Source: Cricetomys ansorgei (lineage: Eukaryota > Chordata > Mammalia > Rodentia > Nesomyidae). Taken from it: a stretch of 64,000 nucleotides of DNA. The notes below the pieces were generated by a model that saw nothing but the letters and a program-made list of their open reading frames with translations, did not search any database and had not been told where the DNA came from. Positions within the stretch are counted from its first letter, which is position 1; every line of letters begins with the position of its first letter. A program made the position numbers and the translations under genes. Below, piece by piece: positions 46,155 through 58,620 of the stretch. The stretch covers positions 5,953,501-6,017,500 of the forward strand of contig JAMJFZ010000711.1 of NCBI GenBank assembly GCA_026225945.1, in the 5' to 3' direction.

Positions 46155-49100
46155 GTAGGTGATTGCAGTTTCTTATTTTAACCGAGAAAGTCTTTTCCGC
46201 TGAAATAGACAGAGCAGCGAGGGACTTGAGAGTTTAACAATGCTTTTTCTGATTAAAGTTTTAGTGCAGATGGTAATTATGGGTCTCTCTCCGATCCTCC
46301 CGAGGAGAAAGCACATGTGAAACTCAGTCTCATTTTGTGATTTACAGGCAACTTCACATTTAGCCTAAGTGTGTGAGTCTATCCTTTGAGTTAGTTGACA
46401 ATTGTTATGCAACTCTGAACAGGTAATTTAAGGAGCTTTACATATCTTTCCTTCTGCTGGGATAAATATGTATCAGCTTTCTAAAAGAAAAGGCAGTGGG
46501 TGGAACTTATTGATTCAAACTCTCCAGTATTTAAAGTGGGGTTATTAAGGATGTAGGGAAAGTTGCTGAATCACAGTTTAATATTCATACACATCGCTGC
46601 ATTCCTCGGAGAGAGTCTTTTCCTCTTTTTAGTGCTCTTAAGTAAGTCTGGGTGCTGTGGCTTTGAAGAAGAGAATGTTAGTTGTCACAAATCAGTCTGT
46701 CATCCTGCAGTGGCTATCTTGATAACATGACAGGGTAAAGATGTGACCTAAGGATGTACTTTTCCCGTAAGAATGAGCTAGAATCTAGCATTACATTTAG
46801 AGAACTTTTATGTTTGTTTCTTACTCTAAATAAGATTACAGTTGTATAACTTGAGCCTCTTTGCTTCAATGATAGTACTGGTCTGTGTAACTTCTCATGA
46901 ATGATGTAACTTATTCATATGTGTTTCTATTACCAGCAATTTTAATTAAAGAAAAATTTCAGAAATGTTTGCATGCCTACCAGTCAACAATAATTTTTGT
47001 GTTCTTGTGGACAGGTTTTTGTGAGAGATTAACCACTGTAACTTAGACAGATGAATTGAAATGACTAAAAAGGAAATGATCACATGCTCTCAGTCCTGTA
47101 TTCAAATCTAGCCCTTTATGTCTCTGACTGAGCAATGAGCTGAGAAGAGAGGTTTTAGTAGAGTTGTGGTAGTACATAATGGGGAAAAGAAGTTCCCATG
47201 ACTGTGTGACCGCACCTATAATGTCACTTGCATATGTACTTGACGTGAGACAGTTTCGGTTTGTTACCCTTGTATGTTACCCTCTATGTCACTTGTCTTG
47301 GTGCGGATGCTAGGGTTCTCATGTAAGGTACCAGCACAGGACTTCTTGCTGATCTCGAAAGTCAAGAAACCACTTTAATATTGTTCTTGAGGACCAAATC
47401 TAGAATCAAAGGGCTATATGTGAGACACTGCCTGCAAGCTGCCTCCTTGGGGAGTCAGAGAAGAAACAAGAGTTGCTTTCCTCACCTGATCTTAGAGTGT
47501 AGTGCTGTTAGTTACTCTATAGAACTTAGTGGAAACTTTTCATCCATAACATGAATTTAATTCTTATGCTTTGGTCCTACCTTTGGCTTTCATATCTGCA
47601 CTTTCTATGCTGGATGTTTATAACCTGATTTGACTAAATAGATTCTGTAGAGTTCTGTGAAAAGGTACACCCAGATAGAACAACTTTATCTTTTCTAACA
47701 GGACACTTTGATCCACGCTTAAACTCAGGATAAACATGCACATATTTCTTTCTCTCTTCATGGTATTATGATGCTAAGGAACTGACAGGAGATGTAGAGT
47801 ACAGAATGGATTTGAAGTAGAATCTTAGAAACAAAGAACACTCTTTTTGCTTTTCCCTTGCCAAATTTTTCAAACTCAGCCAACAATAAAAGATCTAAAG
47901 ACATAATTTTAACATGCCCTGCTCTAGAGGTAAACAGATAACTTAATTCAGTTGTTGAGTAGGCTTTCCTAATGTGCCAGCTGCCTCAAATCCACTTATG
48001 CTAAAGTTCTAGAGTTTCTTGCAAGGTTTCAGTCACTCACTCTTCACTCTAATGTAGATTCGTGAGGCAGGTTAAAGAGTTAGCCAGTTTCTTGCACATT
48101 ATGGATTGCCATTCAGAGCTGTCTTTGCTGAGACAGAATCAATTTCATTTTGTTTCGAGCCAGAGGTGATGACTCCTCTGTCACTGTGGGTAACTTCAAC
48201 TCACTGGCCTTATACCATTTCTTAGGGAGCTTGGCAAATTAGTGATGGGGGTTATTATTATTTTAAAAAGGCAATGAAAAGAATGAATACTGTAAAGTTA
48301 AGAACACAAGTTATCATTGAGTACCAACATCTGGTGCTGTTCTGTCACATATGTTTCAGTTCTTCCCTATCAGTGGGATAGAGTGCAATGTATAGACATT
48401 TTGAAAAAGACATATGCATTTTGACTTTAAGATCTTTGCTGACAAGGCAAAAAGAAGAGAAAGACAGGTTTCAGAAAACTGTCAGCTTTCATGAAATGCA
48501 AACAGGTGCTCAATTCTGAGAAAGCCATGTGATTATGCTCACAAGCTGATTTTTCCCCCCAAGTGCTTTAGATTATGAGCTCTAACAATGACATATTGTA
48601 TGCACCCTTCAGACCTATGTTGAGTGAGAACTGTAAATCAGGAGAGGAGCAGTGCTCCACAGTCTCTGTACTGAAGAGAGTTAGGATCCATATGATCAAG
48701 CATTTGATAACAGTACATTGGAGAGTGTTACAGGCCTCTAAGACTCTATTATGATATTCTCGCTAGTAAATGCAGTTTGGAGAAGGTACTGGTTGCTAAA
48801 AAACACCAAAGCCAGAAAAGTTAACTTCTTCATCATATTAAACTCCCCATTGTTTTTAGCTGCTGTTCATCTCCGTAGTCCTTATTGCCAAAGCAGTCAA
48901 AATTAGACTTCTCGTTATTGTTTTAATTTTAAGTTATTTTATTTTCTGCCTGTGACTCTATTTACCTCCCAGGGTATCTATCACACTTATGGAATACATT
49001 CTGGAAGGGTTTGAAATGCTTACACTGGGACACGGAATGGTTCTTAGGCAGGTTTCCATCTGTCTTTCTGAGTGTCTCTGTCTACAACCAACTTTTCTAA

Positions 49101-49741
49101 TTTTTCTGAGCTCTAGGCCGACAGCTCTGAGATGTGCTGAGAGACATAGCTACAGCTCAGATTCTGCCTCATTCAAGCCTTCAGACTTTTCTTTAAAGGA
49201 ATCTTCTTCTTTTTTAATTTTCACCAGTTTTTTCCTCTTTCTTTCTATAACCTGTAGTGGGAATGTTTTCTTTTTGCTAAGGGCACAGTGTCATTCTGCT
49301 TCAGCAAAGGTATAGAAAGTGAGCCACCTAGTGGTGAAGAGGAGATTTTTCAAATTCTTAGTTCAGCCAAGTTGAAGGACTTGTTAAGGACAAGTTCATT
49401 TTCTGATATATTTTCAAGATATGATAATCTTTGCATTTCAAATAAAATTGTGGCTACAAATACACAATTCCTTAGCAGCCTGCTTTCTTTTTCTATCTTA
49501 TACAACCTGTGCCTTTCCTCTCTAACTTTTGTTTCTTATATTCACACATTTAAAATTTGTTCACATTGTTTGCCGCGCATTAAATGACACATGTGTTATC
49601 CACTTTAAACATCCCACTGTGTAGGAGGTACCTTGCAAAGACGGTGATGAACCTTTATGCTTTTCATGGGACATTATACTGCGTTTTGAATAGCTTGTAT
49701 GCAAACATTTTAATTAGAGCATCATGTCCATACCTGATAGA
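46155..49741. other. repeat-poor DNA, possible first-intron start
   Basis: Over 3.5 kb with almost no recognisable SINE or LINE, unusual for this window. The 108- and 99-codon frames at 48989-49587 lack recognisable domains. Confidence 0.5.
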
Positions 49742-49764
49742 ATATATATATATATATATATATA
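49742..49764. repeat. (TA)n microsatellite
   Basis: About 11 TA units. Confidence 0.93.
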
Positions 49765-50018
49765 ATCTATAGACATAAAGTTATGAGGATGATAACAGAA
49801 AGCTGTACACTCATGGTGTATATATGCTTTTATTTTAATTCTAAAAATAGATAGATATTGGCCATTACTTCCTGGTATTTGACATTAGTTAATAGAAGTG
49901 GTCCATCTTGATGCTGGAAGTGTATTTCTGGAGCTACTGTTGAGGTTGCACTTTGGGAGTTAGAGTTCTCTCTCTGTATGTCACAAATGTGAAGGTACCA
50001 TGAAAATAAAGGACACTA

Positions 50019-50020
<2 letters not shown>
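49765..50020. other. spacer, unassigned
   Basis: GAAAATAAAGGACACTACTC just left of the (CT)n array is A-rich, so it may be the end of an old retroelement; not identified. Confidence 0.35.

Positions 50021-50069
<49 letters not shown>
50021..50069. repeat. (CT)n microsatellite
   Basis: About 24 uninterrupted CT units. Confidence 0.97.
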
Positions 50070-50073
<4 letters not shown>

Positions 50074-50807
50074 ATTTGGTATCATTGAGCACAGGTGAGG
50101 GATATCACGTTAATCAAATTTCAAGTTATTTGCATTTTAAATGCATCAAAGAGAAAACTAATTTGTGGCTACCTGGAAGGTGATTTTGTTAACTCCTTAA
50201 TTTTCTGTTTAATAAAGGTAACATTCTGAGGACGTACTGCTTAGGACCATGTGTTCCAATTTGCATCTTCTGTTTTGAATGAGCTCTCTGTCTTTTTAGG
50301 TGAGCCTATTTTGCCAATGCAGTTTTCCCACTGGAAACATTTATTCGGACAATCAACTTATGTAAACTAATAACTGCTCCTTCTTAGGAATAACGACAGA
50401 GTGTCATTGTGTTTAATTTTGTTTTTCTATGTAAGTTATCCACATTGTGAAATATGAAAACAAATAGAAATTTTACTTTATAATTTAGTCTCAGGAAATG
50501 TTATATGATACTCTGTGTGAGACTTAAATGGTCAAAGCTCAACTGCCTTGTCTACTTGAGGTCCTAATGAGGAATCCATTTCTTTTGTATTCCTACAGTG
50601 CTGATTTCCATGTCTCTGTGAGGAGAGATTAAAAAAAGTTAAAATATTCAAGCATTCATAGAATTAGCATTAAATGTTAGATTCACCACAAAAATGCTCA
50701 ATTGAGAATTTATCTATGTGCCAGCAATAGGAAGTATAATTTTGACTGGGCATTGCTTGATTTTCATAAAATCATGACCCTTTCTTTGCAGACTATGTGG
50801 TAGAACA
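50070..50807. other. no gene recognised
   Basis: AT-rich and repeat-poor. Confidence 0.5.
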
Positions 50808-50962
50808 AGATTAGATGTATTTCCTAGATGCATCTGTACTCATGTTAGTGTATTTCAAGCTGATGGTCTATAAAATAATATAACATCTGCTCATAAAAAA
50901 ATAAAAATGAGGGACTAAAGGAAATAGAATCCTTTCTTTACATAAGTTTAAGTTGTAATGTA
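50808..50962 (+). repeat. local duplication, copy A
   Basis: Starts AGATTAGATGTATTTCCTAG and shares GATGGTCTATAA, ATAATATAACA, CTCATAAAAAAATAAAAATGA, AAAGGAAATAGAATCCTTTC and a TAAGTTTA end with 52051-52215. The pair lies about 1.24 kb apart in direct orientation. Confidence 0.8.
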
Positions 50963-51904
50963 TACCAATGTTGTGTATCTCTCTTCCGTTTTCCTTCCTC
51001 CCTTCTCCCTATCCAGTATCTTTTTCCTTTTCTTTCCTTTTAAACCTGATAACCCCTTTTACTGAACTAAACCCTCAATTTCCTGTTTAAAGCTCAGGAA
51101 TCTACTTTTACTCCCTATTGTGATACCTGTGGCTAATTCTTTCCGAATTGTTCTTTAAATGTATGCAAATTAGACTTTTGATGAACTTGAATATTTTACA
51201 GATTTCTCTACATAAATCACTCTGGGTTAAAATAAATCAACCTGCTTAAGGAACTGAGTATTTTAAGACCTTGAGATTTATTTCAGAGATTTTGGACATT
51301 TCACAGTTGCAGTCTTCAAGCATGTGCCTTCAGGGACAACCTGCATGCACTTTAGGAACGCATATCCCTCCAGTTATTCCTAGCTTTCCAAGGACTTATT
51401 GCCTGTCTACCATGTCAGCTGACCCTGTGAATGGATATTGTGGCATATGAACTTTCTTATTGTCTAGGCTGCAAAATGAAATATATATTTCATCACTATG
51501 ACTTAATAGAAGCAATAATTTAGAAAACATCCTATTCTTATGTAATAATATACAATAAAACCCTCTCAAATTGATGACAAATTGTCTCACTATGTAGTCA
51601 GCTAATAATGCCCAATATTCTGTTTTTTTGAAGAGCTCAGAAGCATACTTTCTTTCTTGTATACCATAACAACAAAGAATAAACCGGGCAGACACCTTTG
51701 TCATAATACAGATGTAAATCCCCTATAATGGACAGATTATGTACTCAGAGATATCTTTAATTTTAGGTTGATTATTTTCAATCCATTGTTGGTTCTGAAC
51801 AATGATTGTAGTTTAAATTTGGGTTTTAGCAACTTGCTTTCAAACATGTACTGTTTCCCTTAAATGTAGGAACACTAGTGCATGTGTGCACATGCTCATG
51901 TACA

Positions 51905-51908
<4 letters not shown>
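50963..51908. other. no gene recognised
   Basis: A 102-codon minus-strand frame (51396-51704) has no recognisable domain and no supporting signals. Confidence 0.45.

Positions 51909-51948
<40 letters not shown>
51909..51948. repeat. (CA)20 microsatellite
   Basis: Pure CA units. Frames on both strands across it are artefacts. Confidence 0.97.
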
Positions 51949-51949
<1 letters not shown>

Positions 51950-52009
51950 GAAAAATAAACACAGACACACACGTGTATATAAAAGTGTATATGCATTTAG
52001 GAAGCACGT

Positions 52010-52057
52010 CTAATCTTATACACACATATATGAAAGTGTGTGTGTGTATAAGATTAG
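52010..52057. repeat. perfect 17-bp inverted repeat
   Basis: CTAATCTTATACACACA (52010-52026) and TGTGTGTATAAGATTAG (52041-52057) are exact complements with a 14-bp loop. The right arm overlaps the start of duplication copy B. Confidence 0.92.
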
Positions 52058-52215
52058 ATATGTTTCCTGTATACATGCAGCTCTATAATGATGTTAGTTC
52101 ATTTTAACTCGATGGTCTATAATATAATACAGCATTCACTCATAAAAAATAAAAAAATGAATAATTAAAGGAAATAGAGTCCTTTCTTTATGTAAGTTTA
52201 GACTTACATAATGTA
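52051..52215 (+). repeat. local duplication, copy B
   Basis: Partner of 50808-50962. It keeps AGATTAGATATGTTTCCTG, GATGGTCTATAATATAATAC, ACTCATAAAAAATAAAAAAA, AAAGGAAATAGAGTCCTTTC and TAAGTTTAG, with scattered substitutions and small indels. Confidence 0.8.
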
Positions 52216-52736
52216 AGTGTAATAATATAATATAATGCTCACCAAACTTTCTTGTTCTTTAGCGCTTCATATATATATGGAAGAGAAAAAAATATTCCTA
52301 GTACTGTTGCTTCACAATTCTATTTTGCATGAGAGTAAATAGATAAAACAAATTTTCTTTACAAATGCAAGAATAAATTTGATTTGATGGGATTTTGTGT
52401 TATCAGTTTTCCTGACATGCTCAAGGGTGTCTTCCTTCCCAGTAGTAAACTAGATCTTGTCTTACAGTCCAGAAATCTGATATAAGGTACCAGAGTAAGA
52501 ATGCAGTCTTTAGACCAGGACTTTAAAAAAAAAACGGACAAAAATATTGTTTACGTAATAGCATGTGCTATATACCCATGAGTGGAATTTTTGCATAGTT
52601 GTCTTAGGACTGGTGGAGAAAGTTATATCGAATACATAAATGCAGAGAGGAAACTCATTGCTCTTCTTCTTGATTTCATGAACACCCAGTTTGCCTAAAT
52701 TTTTCAACAGTTCTCTCAGTTGTAATAATCTGTCAG
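52216..52736. other. no gene recognised
   Basis: AT-rich and repeat-poor. Confidence 0.5.
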
Positions 52737-52934
52737 ATGGGTCTCAAGCCTCATGTACTACTCGCAATTTTGGTTTTCTTCACCAAACTTACTTTGTCTT
52801 CCAACTACATCCATAGTAAAACAGCAAATGCTGAGAAGACCATTGTACACACCATAGATAGGCTTATGCCTAAAGAGGTGGATAAATTAACTACTCTCAC
52901 TGGGAAAGCTATGGGAACAAAGAAAAAATATTAA
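52737..52934 (+). other. unassigned 65-codon open frame with signal-peptide-like start
   Basis: The predicted start is MGLKPHVLLAILVFFTKLTL, a basic residue then a hydrophobic stretch, followed by a polar, lysine-rich remainder ending GTKKKY. The ATG follows AATCTGTCAG, which could serve as a splice acceptor after the pyrimidine-containing TTTTTCAACAGTTCTCTCAG. No homolog is recognised, there is no clear Kozak context beyond the G at +4, and frames this short occur by chance. Could be a chance frame or a pseudogene scrap. Confidence 0.12.
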
Positions 52935-55854
52935 GTTGCAAAGGAAACTGTGTGTGCTAAAACTTCTAAGGAAAATATATTTTTCAATATTTAAATTTTC
53001 CATCTAAATTTGGCTTATAAATTAAAGGCAACTTTTAACAATGCTAATGATTATCCCACTAATAATTCCCTTTTATGTCAAGCCATTTATTGCCTATAAG
53101 TTCTTTTGTAGATATTGTGTGTTTTCTCTCATCTGAGTCAACAGTGATGGATTTAATTTATTTCTGCAGGTTAAGGTCTCCATACCATAGATTGTTTCTA
53201 CCAAAGCATTCACAATGTTAAAAATTACTGAGAAGTTTTCATTTTACTGTTGGTGATATCTAACCTTCAAGAAGATTACTCTGATTAAATGTTTCTGGAA
53301 TGAAAAAAAAATTGTAGTTCTTAGCAAGTGATATAGTTTAATCACCATCACTGCTTATAAGCACTTCTGAAGTAGACATTTGTGTTATCTATTGTGGCTT
53401 GTGCGGAGTAAGTAATTTGTTTTCTGAGTTAAATAAATTCTCACCGCAAATGTAAAACATGTGACCCCCATCTAACAGTCAATCAGCAATGTATCATTTA
53501 ATTTAACAGACTAGTGTCTCTTACATTGCCTGAATTTGCATCTATGATTTTGTAGAGGATAAGGTCCAATATCCTGCCAAAAGATCCCCCTAGATTTAAT
53601 AATTTACATTAACTGTCACCAAGACCATGACTGAATCAGTGGTTCGACCTGCTACCATACAATTAGTAAAGATCTGTGTCATTCAGGACTTTGTCAAATA
53701 TTTATTGAAGTTGCTTTATCCTGAAATAAATCTTTAATAAAGTGAACAAATTTGTGAAAATCACATTATTAGGATCACTTCCTATAAGTTCAGTGATATT
53801 CCAAATAATCATAACTTATTTTGCTACAATATATGCAATTTTAGGTTTACTTATCCATTTTAGAATTTTGTAACTCAGTGGGTGACAAAATTTTAAATCA
53901 CCTGCCTTCATGAGAGTCTTACATTTTCTCATATTCTTAAAATAGTTACCAAGAGTCTATTTACCTCCACAGGTGACTAATGAGAGTGTTGGCTCAGGCA
54001 TGTATTCTGATTTGTCTACTTTTGTGTTGTCACTACATGGATTAGTCTTGTTTTTATCTCTGGAAGCAAAACTGTTTTCTAATTTGGTTTGCCTCTGCTT
54101 TTACTTGACAATTAAATCACTAACTGAAGGCAGTGATACTATCTCTTCTATATTTTTGAATATATATGTTTAATCTGGATTTAGCTTTAAAGACTAATAT
54201 ACCAATATTTTAAACATTTACTTAAATGTTATTTTTGCTCTAAAATATTCATGAATATTGAAAAATCATGTCATGCCATTCATCGTGATTTCATAAAACT
54301 TTTGATTTAACATTCGGTCAAAACCGCAAAATAAATAGCCCTGGGTAGCCTTGTGAATAATGGTATACCTGATGAATGCAATATTATTTTACACAAATCT
54401 GAAAATAATCTAGCTCTGGTAAGATAGTGATCTTGAAACTTCATCTTCCATCTTATGCTTTGTTTTTGAAAACAATTTAATAAGACATCATAAACTATAA
54501 TATGAATTGGTCAGCATAAGAGAAACAGAAGAAGCATTTTGAATAGTGGAATTGTTATCATTCCCCCAAAGAATAAACATCACAGCAGTTTGCCAGGTAA
54601 TTCTTTCCAAAGTTTTTATAATGAAAAGTCAGCTGAGTGAGAGATAGCAAAATATTTCACTTTGCTCTTTAAAAAGTCGACTGGAAACACTAAAATTACA
54701 AATTATAGGTTTCTAGAAAGATAAAAACAACATACAACAAATGAATATTATAGTCAATACCAGCATATTGGGTTGTTTCTAAAATTGTATTATATTGCTG
54801 CATTTCTCCCTGGGGCTGTTCCCTGGAGAAAAGTGAGGAGATCTTTTTAAGCTGGTGAATATTTGATTTCACTTCAATTGTATTCTCAATTGCTGTAGAT
54901 AGAGAAGATGCAGCAAGTGAGCTAGGAGAGTATCAGGGGAGTTTGAGCAAGTATAACATAATGTTATGGATTGACTAGTATATGAATTTGTAACAATAAA
55001 TCTCTTTCTTTAACTCTGTCCCTTAGCGTTACTCTTTTCATTTTTGAAAATGCAAATTAAATGGTATATAAAACCATCTACTAAATGTTCTCCCGTAGGC
55101 TGTGGTTAGCATGTGTTAAATTTGCTTCACATTTTAAATAAAGCACAATCTTTAAAATATGTCAAAAAATATCTGCATTTTTATAAGAATACCTCAGGTA
55201 TTCTTATTCAAGCTAATAAGTAAGAAAACCTAAGGAGAGGCTGTAATTTAAGGAAAGACAAAACACTGCTGGGTTTGTAGTGCCAATTCCTTCACAGGAG
55301 AGGGTGAGCACACTGGAGAAGTACCTCACTCTCACTTTCTATTTCTAGGCCGTGCATTGTTTAGGTCTCTTACTTGGCTAAGCTTTTGTGGAAGAAAGCC
55401 TTGAATCAAATGGACAAGAGTTTGAAAAAGAAGAAGAAGCCTGCCAAGTGTTAGGGAATGAATGTAAAGCAGCAAGATTCTCAAACGCAATACTGGAAGT
55501 AGTTCTCTGCCTAGTTGGGAAGAATTAAGGTCAGAATTAAATGTTTACATAGGAGAGGACATCTTGAGCTAATGTGGTATTTGAAGGACAGCCTCAGATA
55601 GTCATAGTAGAAAGACTAGGCAAGTTACTCATAGGACTGTCTTAGTAACATAGTAACAGCATGGTTCCTTAAAAAACAAAAGGAATGATGGGCACAATGC
55701 CTCACTTTCCACTCTGTCTTAACTGCTCAGGGTATCAGTCCCTCTTTTCAGCATCATGGCTGCTATGTGAATTCCTGATCTGTAGAATGTTGCAAAACTA
55801 TCAGGTCTCAGTTGGGTTGTGCACTTTGTGTATGAATTAGATACTTTTTAACCA
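52935..55854. other. AT-rich DNA, no gene recognised
   Basis: The largest repeat-poor stretch. No long frame, no recognised repeat, no RNA gene. Confidence 0.5.
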
Positions 55855-55872
55855 TTTTTTTTTTTTTTTTTT
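55855..55872. repeat. (T)18 run
   Basis: Eighteen consecutive T. No attached SINE body was recognised. Confidence 0.93.
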
Positions 55873-58583
55873 ACTATCAAATGATCACATGAGATTTTAT
55901 ATTCTGTTTATATTCCTTCCTGGGATAAGAAAATTGAGACCCTTAAATGTTAAAACAACAATAAAAAATAGTGAAATATACTAACTATGCTTTAACTACT
56001 AATTGATAGTTGAACTGGGACCAAAATCTGAATATCTTCTTTTCCCTTTGATTTATTTACAGGATATTCCTCCCTGTTTATTGCACTAAAGCTCACACTA
56101 TAGAAAGAATCTCTGGGTAAGGTCACATATCTGTAGAGCATTGAAATGTAGCTGTTTGGTTTATATAATGCTTCTATGCACCAACTTAGCGATTTTATGA
56201 AAATTTCTTGTTACCTGTAGTACCTGCTACACTGACATGAGCTTGTAAGATCGGCACATGATGGTGGCTAGCCCTTCAGAGACAATTACAACAGATTCTC
56301 TCAGGATCTTAGACAGTGACAAAATACTTTGAAAAAGTATATGTCAGGTGCTGTAATGAAACAATAAATACAAGACAGCTTGATCATAAGAAACTGTGTA
56401 AAAGAAGATTTCAAAATGATTGCAACTGTTGACCTGTTGTCTAAAGAGAAATCCCCAAGGTCGAAAGAAAGTGTCAGATGAGTCCCAGGCAGGTTATCTA
56501 CTCCATACCTCCACATATTTTCAGATTTTTTTATACTATAAAAGATTAATTTAGGATAGATATAAAAATGAGCATACAACATTGTAAAACATAGACAATA
56601 CCCAATTTGTCTAGAATTTTTTAATCCCACATTAAGTCAATGAATATAAAATACAGGAAGAGATTTGATGCCCAAAGCTATCTTGTATCAATAATGAACT
56701 ATGGCAACATTAATTACAAGGATGGAATAACTGAAAAATTTCCAGAAATGTATCATCCTTTTGCACTTCAAGTAATTGGATTTCTATTTATTGGAAAGAG
56801 CAAAGCACTATTATTCCCTCTACTTATGGCTTAAATGCGGTGCTGTGTCTGCTCCTGGGAATCACCAACAGGGAACAGGACAGTGAGGAAAGAATTCTAA
56901 GAGATAAAGAACAAGGGTCCTCCCAGGAGGTATAACAAAATTCATCATTATGGTTTCTCAGAGCCAGCCTGTGAAAGAAATTGAATTATTCCATGTCCTT
57001 TGAATAGTAAGTTCTAATGATAACTTTCCAACTTTCTTCAGATCTTAAAAAGTGGTTGTGTCTGGTGATACATACAGCTTTCTATGGTACTTTGCTCTCT
57101 GTGGCCTGATTTTTAAATTATATCATTAAAATGAAAAGTAAAAAATATAAAATAAGATGGAAATACAGTTTAAAATATCCAAAAGACTTAGGCTAAAGAA
57201 ATAATGCAAAATAATAAAAAAAACCTATTCCATGTTTTTGATTCGTGGATTGACTAAAAATTCTTGTCTCCCCACCCTCACCCCCCAAAAAAGGAATAAC
57301 ATAGTAACATAATTTTCAAAAACCATTCAAATAATTTATCAGGAAGACCTACAGTATACTAATGTATCTACTGCCTACTACAACTTGTCACAAGCTAAGT
57401 TGTGTTACAAAGTCAGGATTAATTTATCATTGATTTGATTATTAAAATAAATTGAGTTTCCAGTATTCTCAGGCTGATAGAAAGGTAATTTCATGAAAAA
57501 GATCAGGTTAGGTTTTCCTGATTTCTTAGACAGTGAGTTTCTTAGACATCCATCTTTACAACTTTTGACCAAATACATTGACCAGACACATAGCAAGCAC
57601 AAAGTATATTTTGAACAAATTAAAGGAAAATTGACATCTGCTCAGAGACTCTAGCTTCACCAAATCACACAATATCTGTTTTGCCTGATCCAATGATTGA
57701 ACATCAAAGAGATGGTTTATTTTTAAGATTGTCTTATCAGTGTATCAATGTAAGTCAAGTTAATTACTTTATCTTTTTCAATAAAATTTTTAGTAGAAAT
57801 CCAATGGAATTTTAGAGAAAAAAAAAATGTATCATTCGTCAGTGGGAAACTGTGGATCTGTTAAGCTTTGTTTTGTTTTGTCTTGTTTTCAGACAGGGCT
57901 TCAGACCTGTTATCTACAAATTGAATAAAACTGAGTCCTGTGTAGAGATCTGAGTCTGACTTCCCAATTCAGGGAATAATGAGAAATCATATTGTGATAG
58001 ATGGATTGAATATGACTCATTTCCAGATAATTTTAAATTGAAAGTTAATCCTAGAACTTCTAAAAATGTCTTCAGACAGTGACGCAGTAAATGGATCCCA
58101 GCATCAATGTTTCAAAGCTGTGCCCAAATTATCCATTAAATGTGCAGTTATCCACATATAGAAGTTTATTATTCTCATCTACACTTAACAATTACATTTA
58201 ATACTGCCAGAAAAGTATTTTTTATGTCATTTGCTCTAAGAAGGTTCACAGCCGCATTCAACCATATGCTTTTATTTTCTCACAGTTCCTTTTTGGGAAC
58301 AGTTTCATTGTAGTCAGCGTCATATCTTTTTCAGGTTTTTTTTTTTTTTTGTGAACAAAATGAGAGATTTGCAATAAATGTTAACATCCTTACCACTTTT
58401 AATGTCCTAGCATATATTGAAAATATTCTAACTTTTCAAATAAAAACATTTTATCATTTATCTTTGTAAGGCCCCATTTTTTTCTTGTTTTATGCCTTAT
58501 AGTCTTTATCACTAAATCACCTCAATACATAAAATTTCTTAACATCCAGTTCCTAGATTTTACATGTTTAATCTTGGTTGGAT
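55873..58583. other. AT-rich DNA, no gene recognised
   Basis: A 109-codon minus-strand frame (56301-56630) has no recognisable domain. T-run at 58335-58350; a TTTTG-rich patch at 57865-57890. Confidence 0.5.
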
Positions 58584-58620
58584 TTGTGTGTGTGTGGTGT
58601 GTGTGTGTGTGTGTGTGTGT
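58584..58620. repeat. (TG)n microsatellite
   Basis: TG units with one GG interruption. Confidence 0.96.

Noticed and set aside
48989..49587. Two consecutive frames of 108 and 99 codons
   Set aside because: Ser/Phe/Leu-rich with no recognisable homology. They overlap in different frames and have no evident splice connection.
56301..56630. 109-codon minus-strand frame
   Set aside because: No domain, no neighbouring exon signals, AT-rich composition; one frame of this size is expected in 64 kb.
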